Below are positions 22,120-31,461 of a DNA stretch of 64,000 nt, one piece after another. Within the stretch, counting starts at the first letter, position 1. Each line of letters starts with the position of its first letter. The DNA comes from Silanimonas sp. (GTDB lineage: Bacteria; Pseudomonadota; Gammaproteobacteria; Xanthomonadales; Xanthomonadaceae), in contig NZ_JAPZQK010000044.1 of NCBI RefSeq assembly GCF_027530345.1, positions 1-64,000 of the forward strand. Direction: 5' to 3'. The position numbers and the translations under genes are program-made. The notes beneath the pieces are model-generated. The model was not told where the DNA came from and made no database searches. It worked only from the letters and a program-made list of their open reading frames with translations.

Positions 22120-24120
22120 TCAGTCCGGGCGCGTCGCCCTCAGGGCGGCGCGCAGGAGTTTCCGCTCAAGCGTCTCGCGCCAGCCTTCTCGGCCGTCGTA
22201 GCCCATCCGTGCGATGGCGGCGTCTTCGCGGGGCTCGGCCCGGGACTCGTCAAGCCAAACTGCGCCCCATAGTGCGCGGGCCTTTCCGCTGCGCGTCGCG
22301 GTGTCGCGCTTCAGTAGGCCGAGCGCCCGCACGAGATCCTGCTCCACCGGCGTGAAGTCGCTGCCGATCGGGTACTCGGGCAGCAGGCCTTCGCGGCGGA
22401 ACGGTGCCAGCGCGGCATCGATCGCTTCGGGCGTGTTGCGGGACCACGTGGGTGGATCCGCACGGTCGAGCTTGCCGGCGGCGATGGCTTTCGCCGCGAG
22501 TTCCGGCATGAATCGGGCATCGCCGATGGCCAGCATCGCGCGGATGCAATTGGCATCGCCCTGGTCGCGGAGGTCGGCGATGCCGTATTCGCTGATAACG
22601 ACGTCGCGCAGGTGGCGCGGAATGGTGGTGTGCCCGTAATGCCAGAGCAGGGAGCTGGACACGTCGGCGCCGCTTTCGCGCACGGCGCGGAACAGCAGGA
22701 TCGAGCGCGCGTCCGGCAGGGCATGGCCCATGGCCACGAAGTTGTATTGCCCGCCCACGCCGGACACCACGCGGCCGTCGGCGAGCCCATCGGACACGGC
22801 GGCGCCAAGTACCGTCTGCATCATCGTGGTGTTGATGAAGCGGGCGTGCCGGCGTTGGGCGGCCCGCAGCGGGGCATCGTCGGTGCCGAGCTGGTTGATC
22901 TCACTGATGCGCGTCATGCGCAGGCGGAAGGCGCTGTTGGCGCTGCCGATGCGTTGCAGCCAGCGGTACAGGTCACGGCTGCCAAGGAAGAAGCCGCCAT
23001 GCAGTACTTCGCCTTGCGCCTCGCGCAGCGCGAGGTCGGCGGGCGTGGCGGTGCCGGCATCGAGTCGCCCTTGCGCCGCGGCATCGGGCACGACGGCGCG
23101 CTTCAGCACGCCGGCCTCGGCCAGCACGCGGAAGCCGTCCATCACCATTTCGCTGCAGCCGAACAGGCCGTGCTCGAAGGGTTCGAGGCCGCCGGTGTCG
23201 CGCACCAGCGAGGACGTCGCCGCCCCCGGCCACAGCGCGTCGAGGATCCGGCGGTAGTCGGCGTTGCGCGTGTGTCGCAGCACGAGGGCGTGGGTGAGGG
23301 CATCCGACAGCGCGCCGATGCCGATCTGCAGGGTGCCTCCGTCCTTCACCAGCGTGCTGGCGTAGAGGCCGATGGCGAACTCCGCGAGCGACACCGGCTG
23401 GCGCGGCACGGCGAACAGCGGTGGCAGCGGGGCCGGTTCGAGAACGATGTCGAAGAAGCCGGCATCGACCGAGGCGCCGCGTTCGACGTAGGGCAGGTCG
23501 GGGTGCACCTCGGCCACCATCAGCGGGCGCGGCAGGCCGCGCGCCGCCAGCGCATCGATCAGATCGAAGGTGAGGTCGGGGTTGCAGGACAGCGAGAGCC
23601 GTCCGTCGGGGCCGCGCGCCACCGACTGCACGACGATGTTGCAGCCGCGCGCTGCGATGCCGCGCGCCGCGTGCGTGTAGTTGAGGCTGGCGTAGTGCTG
23701 CTGCGCCTGCTTCGAGCCCAGCAAGGCGCCGGAAGGCAGGTAGAACTCCTGCACCTCGATGTTGGGCGGCAGGGCGTCGCGCTGCTGCGCGAGGAACCAC
23801 GCCGGGTCCTCGAAATCGGCGCCGAAATGCCGATCGACGAAGGGGGCGAGGAAGCGCCGCTCCAGCCCGGCCTTCGCTCGTGGCCGAGACAGCGACAGGG
23901 CGCTGAGGATCGTGAGGCGTCGGCTGGCGTCGGCGGCGATACGCGAACACAGCGCGTTGAGCACGCGGTGCGGCTTGCCGAGGCCCAAAGGCGCGCCGAC
24001 CACCAAGTGGTGGCCGGCGTGCGTGAGCATGCGATCGATGGCGCCATCGAGCGCCGCATCGGGAGTGGGCGATCCCGCGGGGGAGGCGCGGGAGGCCCGG
24101 TGCAACAAAGGGTCGCTCAT
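22120..24120 (-). CDS. Acetyl-CoA hydrolase/CoA-transferase family protein
   Basis: Class I CoA-transferase-fold protein predicted to move or hydrolyse CoA from short acyl-CoAs. The C-terminal half has the AcetylCoA hydrolase/transferase signatures SGVGGQYNFVAMGHALP, HTTIPRHLRDVVISEYGIADLR and RAMLAIGDARFMPELAAKA. Earlier parts such as LQIGIGALSDAL fit the same fold. At 666 residues it is much longer than the usual ~500, because of an extended N-terminal half and a charged C-terminal tail. Similar long proteins occur in xanthomonads. The substrate is not predictable. It converges on tkt with adjoining stop codons (TGATCA). Confidence 0.75.
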   Translation of the reverse strand: MSDPLLHRASRASPAGSPTPDAALDGAIDRMLTHAGHHLVVGAPLGLGKPHRVLNALCSRIAADASRRLTILSALSLSRPRAKAGLERRFLAPFVDRHFGADFEDPAWFLAQQRDALPPNIEVQEFYLPSGALLGSKQAQQHYASLNYTHAARGIAARGCNIVVQSVARGPDGRLSLSCNPDLTFDLIDALAARGLPRPLMVAEVHPDLPYVERGASVDAGFFDIVLEPAPLPPLFAVPRQPVSLAEFAIGLYASTLVKDGGTLQIGIGALSDALTHALVLRHTRNADYRRILDALWPGAATSSLVRDTGGLEPFEHGLFGCSEMVMDGFRVLAEAGVLKRAVVPDAAAQGRLDAGTATPADLALREAQGEVLHGGFFLGSRDLYRWLQRIGSANSAFRLRMTRISEINQLGTDDAPLRAAQRRHARFINTTMMQTVLGAAVSDGLADGRVVSGVGGQYNFVAMGHALPDARSILLFRAVRESGADVSSSLLWHYGHTTIPRHLRDVVISEYGIADLRDQGDANCIRAMLAIGDARFMPELAAKAIAAGKLDRADPPTWSRNTPEAIDAALAPFRREGLLPEYPIGSDFTPVEQDLVRALGLLKRDTATRSGKARALWGAVWLDESRAEPREDAAIARMGYDGREGWRETLERKLLRAALRATRPD

Positions 24121-24187
24121 GGCTCGCGGTGGCGTCGTCCCGGGAAGGACACAGCGTATCCCGTGCCGGCGTGCCGCGAGCCGTCGA

Positions 24188-24796
24188 TCAGAACGTGGTG
24201 CCGAGCATCAGGCTGACGACCAGCGGATCGACGTTCGCCGTGCCGATGCTGGTGCCGTTGAGGCGTGCGTCGGCATCGATGTCGATCCAGCGCACGTCGG
24301 CGGTGGCGTGCCAAGCGTCGCTGATGTTCCACAGCAGGCCGGCCTGGGCAGCGAGGCCCCAGCTGTTGTCGAGATCGACGCGCGTACCGGCGACCGGGCC
24401 GCGCTCCTGCTCGTCGTACACCCACGTGTAGTTCAGGCCGGCACCGACGAACGGACGCACCGTCGCCTCGCGGCCGCCGAAGTAGTACTGCAGGCTCACC
24501 GTCGGCGGCAGGTGCTTGAAGTCGACCGAGCGGGCGCCGTTGAGCGTTGCGGTGTGACTAAACGGTGCCGCGGCCAGCAGCTCAACCGCCCAGTTGTCGT
24601 TCAAGTAGCGGCCGACGGTGAAGCCCAGCGTCGTCTGCGCGTCGATGTCGAGCGCGAGCGTGCCGGCGAGCGTGCCGTTGCCCGAGGTCGGGTTCACATT
24701 GGTGGCGCCGGCGCGGACGAACCAGTCGTCGGCGGCATGGGCGGAGCCCGCGGCGAGGGCGAGGGCGGCGATCAGCGGAAGGCGGAAGCGGTTCAT
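24188..24796 (-). CDS. ompW: OmpW family outer membrane protein
   Basis: Eight-stranded beta-barrel porin-like protein for small hydrophobic compounds. The start MNRFRLPLIAALALAAGSAHA gives a clean signal peptide cut before ADDWFVRAG. Typical OmpW stretches are PTVSLQYYFGG and RPFVGAGLNYTWVYDE in the middle. The chain ends in LVVSLMLGTTF with the terminal Phe needed for barrel assembly. ATG at 24796 is chosen over the longer open frame because AGGAG lies 6-8 bp upstream and the signal peptide begins there (202 residues). Two FNR-type palindromes lie 70-105 bp upstream, matching the oxygen regulation of ompW known in enterobacteria. Confidence 0.9.
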   Translation of the reverse strand: MNRFRLPLIAALALAAGSAHAADDWFVRAGATNVNPTSGNGTLAGTLALDIDAQTTLGFTVGRYLNDNWAVELLAAAPFSHTATLNGARSVDFKHLPPTVSLQYYFGGREATVRPFVGAGLNYTWVYDEQERGPVAGTRVDLDNSWGLAAQAGLLWNISDAWHATADVRWIDIDADARLNGTSIGTANVDPLVVSLMLGTTF

Positions 24797-24865
24797 CTCA
24801 GGACTCCTGTGGACAAGGCCGTTGTGCGGTCCCGGCCATCCTGCGACGAGTGCCTCGAGGCCCCG

Positions 24866-24879
24866 TTGATGTCGATCAA
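24866..24879. promoter_or_regulatory. FNR/ANR-type binding site upstream of ompW
   Basis: TTGATGTCGATCAA matches the FNR consensus TTGAT-N4-ATCAA at all ten specified positions. Its centre lies about 76 bp before the ompW ATG. It sits in the 101-bp gap between ompW and the nuclease gene. Confidence 0.65.
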
Positions 24880-24887
24880 CGGCGCGT

Positions 24888-24901
24888 TTGATCGACGTCA
24901 A
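24888..24901. promoter_or_regulatory. Second FNR-type site upstream of ompW
   Basis: TTGATCGACGTCAA matches nine of the ten specified FNR consensus positions. Its centre is exactly 22 bp from the first site, two helical turns, so both would face the same side of the helix. It overlaps the stop codon of the upstream nuclease gene. Confidence 0.5.
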
Positions 24902-25734
24902 TCAGCGGGCGCCAGCGCCGCGTCGAGCACTGCGGCGAGCCGCGCTCCTGCCTGTCGAAGGCGCGTTTCCGCGAGCGGCCGATGTCGGTCGAGGTAGCCC
25001 CGACCCACCGTCCGCCGGGCCGGATAAAGCCCGTCGTCGTGGATGGCCTGGCAGCTCTCCAACGCCCAGCGTTCCTCCGGATGGGCGAGGGCCAGCGTGG
25101 CATCCGCGGGCAGGGCCGGGCCGCCGCGCAGCTGCCGCGCGTACGCGGCGGGTTCGAGGCCCGCGTGCTTCACCATCGCACTGTCCCAGAGGCTGTGCAG
25201 GTTCCAGCCCTGCCGGTCGAAGCGCAGCTGCGTCTGGTTGCCGCCACGGTCGAAGCCGAAGCCCGCGTGGAAGGGCTGGTGCACGTCGCCGACGAAATGC
25301 ACGAGGAACTTCAGTGCGTCGCGGCGCTCGGCGTCGCTGCGGGAGCGGTCGGCGAGGATCGCGCGCTGGGCGGCGATGGCGCCGACCACGCAGTCACCGC
25401 CGGGGCAGTCGCGCGCGGCGTCGTAGGTGCAGGGGTTGGTGCGCGGCAGGTTCACCCAATGCCAGCGGCCGGTGTGGCGCATCGCCGGGTCGTCCCGGAC
25501 GGTGTCGGCCCAGGTGGAGACACCCGCCAGAGTCGGCTCCAGCTCGCCGGCCAGCAGGCGGGCCACTTCGGCGCGAGCGGCCGGGCTCAGCTCCGACTCC
25601 GCCAGCGTCCCGACTACGCGGTGCCCGTCGAAGCCCCAGGCCGCCGCCGTGTGGGGCAGCAGCGACATCAGGGCGAGGCCGGCCGCCAGCAGGGCGGTGG
25701 ATCGGCGGGCGAAGGGGCGTGCAGGGGCGGGCAT
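24898..25734 (-). CDS. Secreted S1/P1-type nuclease
   Basis: Zinc-dependent single-strand nuclease/3'-nucleotidase, secreted or periplasmic. The signal peptide ends at HTAAA and leaves W33 as the mature N-terminus, which in this family binds zinc by its amino group. [10 protein letters not shown] supplies the first His; [28 protein letters not shown] and NLHSLWDS supply the other His/Asp zinc ligands. Length of 278 residues is normal. It lies directly upstream of ompW on the same strand (101-bp gap) and 81 bp from divergent gap. A role in scavenging nucleotides or phosphate is inferred. Confidence 0.93.
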   Translation of the reverse strand: MPAPARPFARRSTALLAAGLALMSLLPHTAAAWGFDGHRVVGTLAESELSPAARAEVARLLAGELEPTLAGVSTWADTVRDDPAMRHTGRWHWVNLPRTNPCTYDAARDCPGGDCVVGAIAAQRAILADRSRSDAERRDALKFLVHFVGDVHQPFHAGFGFDRGGNQTQLRFDRQGWNLHSLWDSAMVKHAGLEPAAYARQLRGGPALPADATLALAHPEERWALESCQAIHDDGLYPARRTVGRGYLDRHRPLAETRLRQAGARLAAVLDAALAPAD

Positions 25735-25815
25735 AGCGGAGAGAGGGTGGGGCGGGCCGCGGGAAGGGCGGGTAAACTAGCGCGCTTTCCCCCTCAACGC
25801 CCACAGGAGCGCTCC

Positions 25816-26829
25816 ATGGCCATCAAGGTCGGCATCAACGGTTACGGCCGCATCGGTCGCAACGTCCTCCGCGCGCTGTACGAGTCGCAGCGGAACGGTG
25901 AGATCCAGATCGTCGCGATCAACGACCTCGGCGACGCCGAGACCAATGCCCACCTGACGCAGTACGACACGGCCCACGGCAAGTTCCCGGGTACCGTCGC
26001 TGTGGACGGCGGCGATCTCGTCATCAATGGCGACCGCATCAAGGTGTTCGCGGAACGCGATCCGGCTAAGCTGCCGTGGGGCGCGAACGGCGTCGACGTG
26101 GTGCTGGAGTGCACCGGCATCTTCACCTCGAAGGCCAAGGCCGGTGCGCATCTCGCCGGTGGCGCCAAGAAGGTCGTGATCTCCGCTCCGGGCGCCGCCG
26201 ATGTCGACGCCACCGTCGTCTACGGCGTGAACCACGCCGTGCTGAAGGCCTCGGACACCGTCATCTCCAACGCCAGCTGCACCACCAACTGCCTCGCGCC
26301 GCTCGCCAAGGTGCTGCACGAGAAGGTGGGCATCGTCCACGGCCTGATGACGACCATCCACGCCTACACCAACGACCAGGTGCTGACGGACGTCTACCAC
26401 TCCGACCTGCGCCGCGCCCGTTCGGCCACGATGAGCCAGATCCCGACCAAGACCGGCGCCGCCGCCGCGGTTGGCCTGGTGCTGCCGGAGCTCAACGGCA
26501 AGCTCGACGGCTTCGCCATGCGCGTGCCGACGATCAACGTCTCGGTGGTCGACCTCTCGTTCGTGGCCGCCCGCGCCACGACCAAGGAAGAGATCGACGC
26601 CGCCGTGCTCGAAGCCTCGAACGGCGCTCTGAAGGGGATTCTCGGTATCAATACGAAGCCCTTGGTGTCGGTCGACTTCAACCACGACCCGCGCAGCTCG
26701 ATCTACGACAGCACGCAGACCCGCGTCATGGGCGGCACGCTGGTGAAGGTGCTCAGCTGGTACGACAACGAGTGGGGCTTCAGCAACCGCATGCTGGACA
26801 CCACGCTGGCGCTGATGGCGGCGAAGTAA
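25816..26829 (+). CDS. gap: Glyceraldehyde-3-phosphate dehydrogenase
   Basis: Oxidises and phosphorylates glyceraldehyde-3-phosphate with NAD in glycolysis. [19 protein letters not shown] (about 4-22) is the NAD fold, and NASCTTNC contains catalytic C155. The later [23 protein letters not shown]-type region and [13 protein letters not shown] near 312 are standard. ATG 25816 is chosen: it follows CAGGAG, and this is where similarity to the family begins, giving 337 residues. The reading frame stays open 834 bp upstream only because it runs antisense through the nuclease gene. A TAAACT -10-like element lies at 25773. Confidence 0.97.
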   Translation: MAIKVGINGYGRIGRNVLRALYESQRNGEIQIVAINDLGDAETNAHLTQYDTAHGKFPGTVAVDGGDLVINGDRIKVFAERDPAKLPWGANGVDVVLECTGIFTSKAKAGAHLAGGAKKVVISAPGAADVDATVVYGVNHAVLKASDTVISNASCTTNCLAPLAKVLHEKVGIVHGLMTTIHAYTNDQVLTDVYHSDLRRARSATMSQIPTKTGAAAAVGLVLPELNGKLDGFAMRVPTINVSVVDLSFVAARATTKEEIDAAVLEASNGALKGILGINTKPLVSVDFNHDPRSSIYDSTQTRVMGGTLVKVLSWYDNEWGFSNRMLDTTLALMAAK

Positions 26830-26848
26830 GCCTCCCCAGCAGGGGGCC

Positions 26849-27358
26849 ATGGCCGACATCGAGATCCGCCTCGAACGCCTCGAGCAGCTCTACGACCTGC
26901 TCGACCCGGCGCCGTTCCGCGACAAGGCGCTGGATCGCGCCGCCGAGGCCTACCTGCTGGAGTGTGCGGAGGACGCGCCGGGCGACGAGCCTTTGCGGCT
27001 CCGTGTCTGCGTGCCCCCGGCTCTGGTGGCGCGCGAATCCGAAGTGGCCGAGGCCGTGCACACGCATTTCGGCTGGCTGTGGGCGCGCGCCGACAAGCGC
27101 CGCGCCGCGCGTGCGCGCATGCACCGCTTCGCGATGCTGCTGGGGGTCGTCGTGCTGCTCGCCGCGCTCGGCCTTCGCGGGCTTTTCGCGGAAGGCGGCG
27201 GCATCGCCGAGGTGCTGCGCGAGGGCCTGCTGATCCTCGGCTGGGTCGCGCTGTGGCGGCCGGTCGAGTGGGTGCTGTTCGACACGTGGGAGCACCGGCA
27301 GCGGCGATCCGCGCTCAAGCGGCTGGCGACGGCCGAAGTGCGGCTGGTTGAGGGCTGA
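26849..27358 (+). CDS. Hypothetical membrane protein
   Basis: I do not recognise this 169-residue protein. It begins with an acidic, helical, cytosolic-looking part (about 1-85) and has two hydrophobic helices (about 91-110 and 119-140). A basic C-terminal segment (WEHRQRRSALKRLATAEVR) would lie on the cytosolic side. It starts 19 bp after gap on the same strand with GGGGG-type Shine-Dalgarno sequence, so it is probably co-transcribed, and it converges on ndh with a 6-bp gap. Codon use is like its neighbours. The frame choice rests on coding bias and operon position. Confidence 0.7.
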   Translation: MADIEIRLERLEQLYDLLDPAPFRDKALDRAAEAYLLECAEDAPGDEPLRLRVCVPPALVARESEVAEAVHTHFGWLWARADKRRAARARMHRFAMLLGVVVLLAALGLRGLFAEGGGIAEVLREGLLILGWVALWRPVEWVLFDTWEHRQRRSALKRLATAEVRLVEG

Positions 27359-27364
27359 ACGGCG

Positions 27365-28645
27365 TCAGGGCGCCTCGTCGCGGGGCGAAAACACCCGCGC
27401 ATGACGCTGCATGGTCCAGTACTGCGAGGCCCAGTCCATCAGTACGACCAGCCGGTTGCGGTAGCCGATCAGGAAAACGATGTGCGCGAACAGCCACAGC
27501 CACCAGGCGAGCAGGCCGGTGAAGCGCATCCCGCCGATGACGCCGATGGCGCGGTGCCGGCCGATGGTGGCCATCGAGCCGTATTCGCGGTAACGGAAGG
27601 GCGTCGTCGCACGTCCGCGAAGGTGGGCGATGACGTTCCGGGCCGCGTGTTGGCCCATCTGCTTGGCCGCCGGCGCGATGCCGGGGACTGCTTGCCCATC
27701 GATGCTGAGCGCGGCGAGGTCGCCGATCACCTGCACTTCGGGATGCCCGACTAGCGAGAGGTCGGACGTTACCGGCACGCGTCCGGCACGGTCGGGATCG
27801 ATCCCAGCCGCTTTCGCCAGCAGCGCGCCCAGCGGCGACGCCTTGACGCCGGCACCCCACACCACGTTTCGCGTTGGCAGGCGTTCGCGGACGCCCTCGC
27901 GTTCGACGTCGACGCCCTCGGCATCGATGCCGACGACCTTCGCGCCCAGCCGGACGCGCACGCCGAGGCTTTCGAGCTGGCGCTTCGCGCTGGCGGAGAG
28001 CGCTTCGGGATAGGCGGCGAGGATCCGAGCGCCGCCTTCCAGCAGCAGGATTTCCGCGGTCGCGGGGTCGATGCCGCGGAACTCGCCTTGCAGCGTGTGG
28101 CGCGCGATCTCGGCCAGCGTGCCGGCCATTTCGACGCCGGTCGGCCCGCCGCCGATCACCACGAAGCGCAGCAGCGCAGAGCGCTCGGCGGCATCTGTGC
28201 TGCGCTCGGCATGCTCGAAAGCCTCGAGCAGGCGCGCGCGGATGCCCTGCGCGTCCGCCAGCGTCTTCAAGCCCGGCGCATGCGTGGCCCAGTCGTCGCG
28301 GCCGAAGTAGGAATGCGTGGCGCCGGTCGCAACGACCAGATGGTCGAAGCCGAGGACGCCGCCTTCCGCAAGCGTCACCGAGCGCGCCGCGAGGTCGATG
28401 TCGACCACCTCGCCCATCAGCACCGTGACGTTGCGCTGGCCGCGCAGGATGTGGCGGATGGGTGCGGCGATCGACGGGGCCGCCAGCCCGGCCGTGGCGA
28501 CCTGGTAGAGCAGGGGCTGGAACAGGTGGTGGTTGGTACGGTCGACGAGCGTGACGTCGACCGCGGCGCCCTTCAGGGCCTTGGCGGCGGCGAGGCCGCC
28601 GAAGCCGCCACCGAGGATCAGGACGCGCGGGCGCTCAGGTGCCAT
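27365..28645 (-). CDS. ndh: Type II NADH dehydrogenase
   Basis: Single-subunit, non-proton-pumping NADH:quinone oxidoreductase bound to the inner face of the membrane. FAD fold: VLILGGGFGGLAAAKAL (about 9-25). NADH fold: FVVIGGGPTGVEMAGTLAEI (about 161-180). QVIGDLAAL (about 300) binds FAD; the NDH-2 quinone-site block PAAKQMGQHAARN follows. The C-terminal hydrophobic/aromatic segment (about 370-410) is the membrane anchor. Length of 426 is normal. It overlaps the 3' end of tsaC by 11 bp, so the two are coupled. Confidence 0.95.
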   Translation of the reverse strand: MAPERPRVLILGGGFGGLAAAKALKGAAVDVTLVDRTNHHLFQPLLYQVATAGLAAPSIAAPIRHILRGQRNVTVLMGEVVDIDLAARSVTLAEGGVLGFDHLVVATGATHSYFGRDDWATHAPGLKTLADAQGIRARLLEAFEHAERSTDAAERSALLRFVVIGGGPTGVEMAGTLAEIARHTLQGEFRGIDPATAEILLLEGGARILAAYPEALSASAKRQLESLGVRVRLGAKVVGIDAEGVDVEREGVRERLPTRNVVWGAGVKASPLGALLAKAAGIDPDRAGRVPVTSDLSLVGHPEVQVIGDLAALSIDGQAVPGIAPAAKQMGQHAARNVIAHLRGRATTPFRYREYGSMATIGRHRAIGVIGGMRFTGLLAWWLWLFAHIVFLIGYRNRLVVLMDWASQYWTMQRHARVFSPRDEAP

Positions 28646-29615
28646 CGGCGTCGCGCGGCGCCGCGGCGCGCTTCAGCCGGTCGTTCACTGCCGCCCAGGC
28701 CGCAGTGTGCGGCGGCAGCTCGGCGAGCAGCACGTCGAAGCCGCGGGCGTCGAGCCGGCGCAGCGCCGCGTAGAGCGCATGGCCGTAGCCGGCGAGGTCA
28801 CTGGGCAGCACTTCGCCGTCGATGTCCTTGAAGGGCTGGCCGCGCAGCAGGGCGGCGACCTTCTGCCCGCGCTTGGCGAGCTCGTGGAATCGGGCGACCA
28901 GCGGTGCGCGCGCGAGCACCTCGACGCTGGCGCGCGGCGCGTAGTGCGAGGCCAGCGTGCCCGAGGCGCGCGGGCTGTCGCCGTCCTTGCCTTCCGCCAC
29001 GGGGCCGATCACTTCCTCGATCTCCGGGCGGCTGATCTTGCCCGGGCGCAGGATGCGCGGCGTGTCCGTCGAGAGATCGACGATCGTGCTTTCCAGCCCG
29101 ATCTCGCATTCGCCGCCATCGAGCACGATCGGCACGGCATCGCCGAACTCCTCGCGCACATGCGCTGCGGTCGTTGGCGACAGCCGGCCGAAGCGGTTGG
29201 CCGAAGGCGCGGCCACGCCGCCCTCGAAGGCGCGCAGCAGGGCCTGCGCCACCGGATGCGCCGGCACGCGCAGGCCGACGGTGTCCTGACCACCGGTGAC
29301 TTCGTCGGGCACGTTCGCCGCGCGCGGCAGGATCAGGGTGAGCGGCCCCGGCCAGAAGGCTTCGGCCAGCGCTTCGGCGGCGTCTGGCCAGTCGCCGGCC
29401 CAGCGCGAGGCCGTGACGGCGTCGGCCACGTGGACGATCAGCGGGTGGTCGGAGGGCCGACCCTTCAGTTCGTAGATGCGTCGGATGGCCGCCGGGTCGT
29501 GGGCGTCGGCGGCAAGGCCGTACACCGTCTCGGTGGGGAGGCCGATCGGCTCGCCGCGGCGCAGGGCCGCGAGGGCGTCGTCGAGGGTCGCAGCGCGCAG
29601 GGCTTTTCCGTCCAT
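28635..29615 (-). CDS. tsaC: L-threonylcarbamoyladenylate synthase (Sua5/YrdC)
   Basis: Makes threonylcarbamoyl-AMP from threonine, bicarbonate and ATP, the first step of t6A37 tRNA modification. The YrdC domain (about 10-200) shows GEPIGLPTETVYGLAADA, the KGRPSDHPLIVHV stretch and PSANRFGRLSPTTA. A C-terminal Sua5 domain (about 220-326, starting near SGTLASHYAPRA) makes it the long Sua5-type enzyme rather than the short TsaC of E. coli. It is the first gene of a two-gene unit with ndh and divergent from pgk, with about 70 bp between them. Confidence 0.93.
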   Translation of the reverse strand: MDGKALRAATLDDALAALRRGEPIGLPTETVYGLAADAHDPAAIRRIYELKGRPSDHPLIVHVADAVTASRWAGDWPDAAEALAEAFWPGPLTLILPRAANVPDEVTGGQDTVGLRVPAHPVAQALLRAFEGGVAAPSANRFGRLSPTTAAHVREEFGDAVPIVLDGGECEIGLESTIVDLSTDTPRILRPGKISRPEIEEVIGPVAEGKDGDSPRASGTLASHYAPRASVEVLARAPLVARFHELAKRGQKVAALLRGQPFKDIDGEVLPSDLAGYGHALYAALRRLDARGFDVLLAELPPHTAAWAAVNDRLKRAAAPRDADGT

Positions 29616-29685
29616 GCGGCCATGCTAGCCGCGCCGCCGACGATGCGACAATGCGCGTCTTTCTTCCCACTGCCCCGGAGCCCCC

Positions 29686-30861
29686 ATGGCCATCCTCCGC
29701 ATGACCGACCTCGATCTCGCCGGCAAGCGCGTCCTGATCCGCCAGGACCTCAACGTGCCGATCGACGACGGCAAGGTGACGTCGGAGCAGCGCATCACGG
29801 CATCGCTGCCGACGATCCGCCTCGCCCTCGAGAAGGGCGCCGCGGTGATGGTGACCTCGCACCTCGGCCGCCCGAAGGAAGGCCAGTGGACCGCCGAGGA
29901 CTCGCTGGCGCCGGTGGCTGAGCGCCTCTCCGCCCACCTCGGCCGCCCGGTGCCGCTGGTGCGCGACTGGGTGGATGGCGTGGCCGTGCAGCCCGGTGAG
30001 GTGGTGCTGCTCGAGAACTGCCGCATGAACGTCGGCGAGGGCAAGGACGATGCCGCGCTGTCGGCCAAGTACGCCGCGCTTTGCGATGTGTTCGTCATGG
30101 ACGCCTTCGGCACCGCGCACCGCGCGCAGGCCTCGACGCATGGCGTCATCCGCGCGGCCAAGGTCGCCGCCGGTGGCCCGCTGCTGATGGCCGAGCTCGA
30201 CGCGCTGGCCAAGGCGCTGGCCCACCCGGCGCGCCCGCTGCTGGCCATCGTCGCTGGCTCAAAGGTGAGCACCAAGCTCGAACTGCTCGGCAGCCTCGTC
30301 GACAAGGTCGACCAGCTGATCGTTGGCGGCGGCATCGCCAACACCTTCATCGCCGCGGCCGGCCACAAGGTCGGCAAGTCGCTGGTGGAAATGGACCTGC
30401 TCGACACCGCCCGCGCCATCGTCGAGAAGGCCAAGACGCGCGGCGCCTCGATCCCGCTGCCGGACGACGTGGTCGTGGCCCCGGCCTTCGCCGCTGATGC
30501 CCCGGCCACGGTGCGCGCAGTGGACGCCGTGCAGGACGGCGACATGATCCTCGACATCGGCCCGAAGACCGCCGCCCGCTACGCCGAGCTGATCGCCAAG
30601 GCCGGCACCGTGGTGTGGAACGGCCCGGTGGGCGTGTTCGAGTTCGACGCTTTCGGCAAGGGCACCGAGGCGCTGGCGCGCGCGATTGCGGCCTCGAAGG
30701 CCTTCTCGATCGCCGGCGGCGGCGACACGCTGGCCGCCATCGACAAGTACGGCGTCGAGGCGGACGTCAGCTACATCTCGACCGGCGGCGGTGCCTTCCT
30801 CGAGTTCCTCGAAGGCAAGACCCTGCCGGCGGCAGCGGCGTTGGAAGCGCGGGGCGGCTGA
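29686..30861 (+). CDS. pgk: Phosphoglycerate kinase
   Basis: Transfers phosphate from 1,3-bisphosphoglycerate to ADP in glycolysis. [15 protein letters not shown] (about 17-31) and TSHLGRPK (about 62-69) are the substrate-binding signatures. [17 protein letters not shown] and [12 protein letters not shown] (about 307-318), then the Gly-rich [10 protein letters not shown] (about 344), form the nucleotide side. Length of 391 is normal. GGAG precedes the ATG; a second in-frame ATG lies five codons in. A GACAAT -10-like hexamer lies at 29647. Its stop is one base from that of the convergent membrane gene. Confidence 0.97.
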   Translation: MAILRMTDLDLAGKRVLIRQDLNVPIDDGKVTSEQRITASLPTIRLALEKGAAVMVTSHLGRPKEGQWTAEDSLAPVAERLSAHLGRPVPLVRDWVDGVAVQPGEVVLLENCRMNVGEGKDDAALSAKYAALCDVFVMDAFGTAHRAQASTHGVIRAAKVAAGGPLLMAELDALAKALAHPARPLLAIVAGSKVSTKLELLGSLVDKVDQLIVGGGIANTFIAAAGHKVGKSLVEMDLLDTARAIVEKAKTRGASIPLPDDVVVAPAFAADAPATVRAVDAVQDGDMILDIGPKTAARYAELIAKAGTVVWNGPVGVFEFDAFGKGTEALARAIAASKAFSIAGGGDTLAAIDKYGVEADVSYISTGGGAFLEFLEGKTLPAAAALEARGG

Positions 30862-30862
30862 G

Positions 30863-31402
30863 TCAGCCCACGGTGGCGTCGGCGATCGCCCGTCGCGCCG
30901 CGTCCGGTTCGGTCGGGGTCCAGAGAAGGACCCCGGCCTCGCCGGCATCGATCCGCAGCGCGGGCCCGAGGCGGGTGATGGCGCAGAACACCGGCCTGCC
31001 GTTGCCGTCGGACTGCCAGCCCATCGCATCGCCGGTGGACCAGCGCGACGTGCCCTGCAGCGGCTTGGGCAGGGCCTCGCGGGGCAGGGCGGCGAGGTCG
31101 AGTTCGTCGATCCGCGCAGCCCGCAGCGCGTCGCGGTCCAGAACGAACGTCCGGTGCGCGGCCTCGATCCGCAACGTGCCGTCGATGAGCGTCGCCAGCG
31201 GCGGACGCGACAGCACCCAGGCCAGCAGGCAGGACACACCGGCCCCTGCACCGGCGAGCGCCACGGCGAGTCCGATTTGTTCGCCACGGGTGATCCAGGC
31301 GATGGCCACGCCCATCAGTAGCGCATCGAAGGCGAGGAACAGCGCGCCGGCTAAGGCGAGGCGTCGTCGGCGTCGCGCCGGAGGGAATGCAAACGTAAGC
31401 AT
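30863..31402 (-). CDS. Hypothetical two-helix membrane protein
   Basis: This 179-residue protein is not recognised. A basic N-terminus (PPARRRRR) precedes two hydrophobic helices (about 14-35 and 43-65). The rest is a soluble cytosolic domain with short beta-strand patterns (GTLRIEAAHRTFVLDRD, and GPALRIDAGEAGVLLWTP). This layout resembles bacterial PH-like (YdbT/PH_10-type) membrane-linked domains, but I cannot assign it. It is wedged between pgk and pyk on the opposite strand and converges on pgk with one base between stop codons. Confidence 0.65.
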   Translation of the reverse strand: MLTFAFPPARRRRRLALAGALFLAFDALLMGVAIAWITRGEQIGLAVALAGAGAGVSCLLAWVLSRPPLATLIDGTLRIEAAHRTFVLDRDALRAARIDELDLAALPREALPKPLQGTSRWSTGDAMGWQSDGNGRPVFCAITRLGPALRIDAGEAGVLLWTPTEPDAARRAIADATVG

Positions 31403-31461
31403 GATTGGGCGTCCGGGAATGCTGATAGGTTAGACGGCACTCCCTTCCATGCCGCGTGACC

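Noticed and set aside
24982-25815. 278-codon N-terminal extension of the gap frame
   Set aside because: It runs antisense to the S1/P1 nuclease gene; GAPDH homology and a Shine-Dalgarno sequence begin at 25816.
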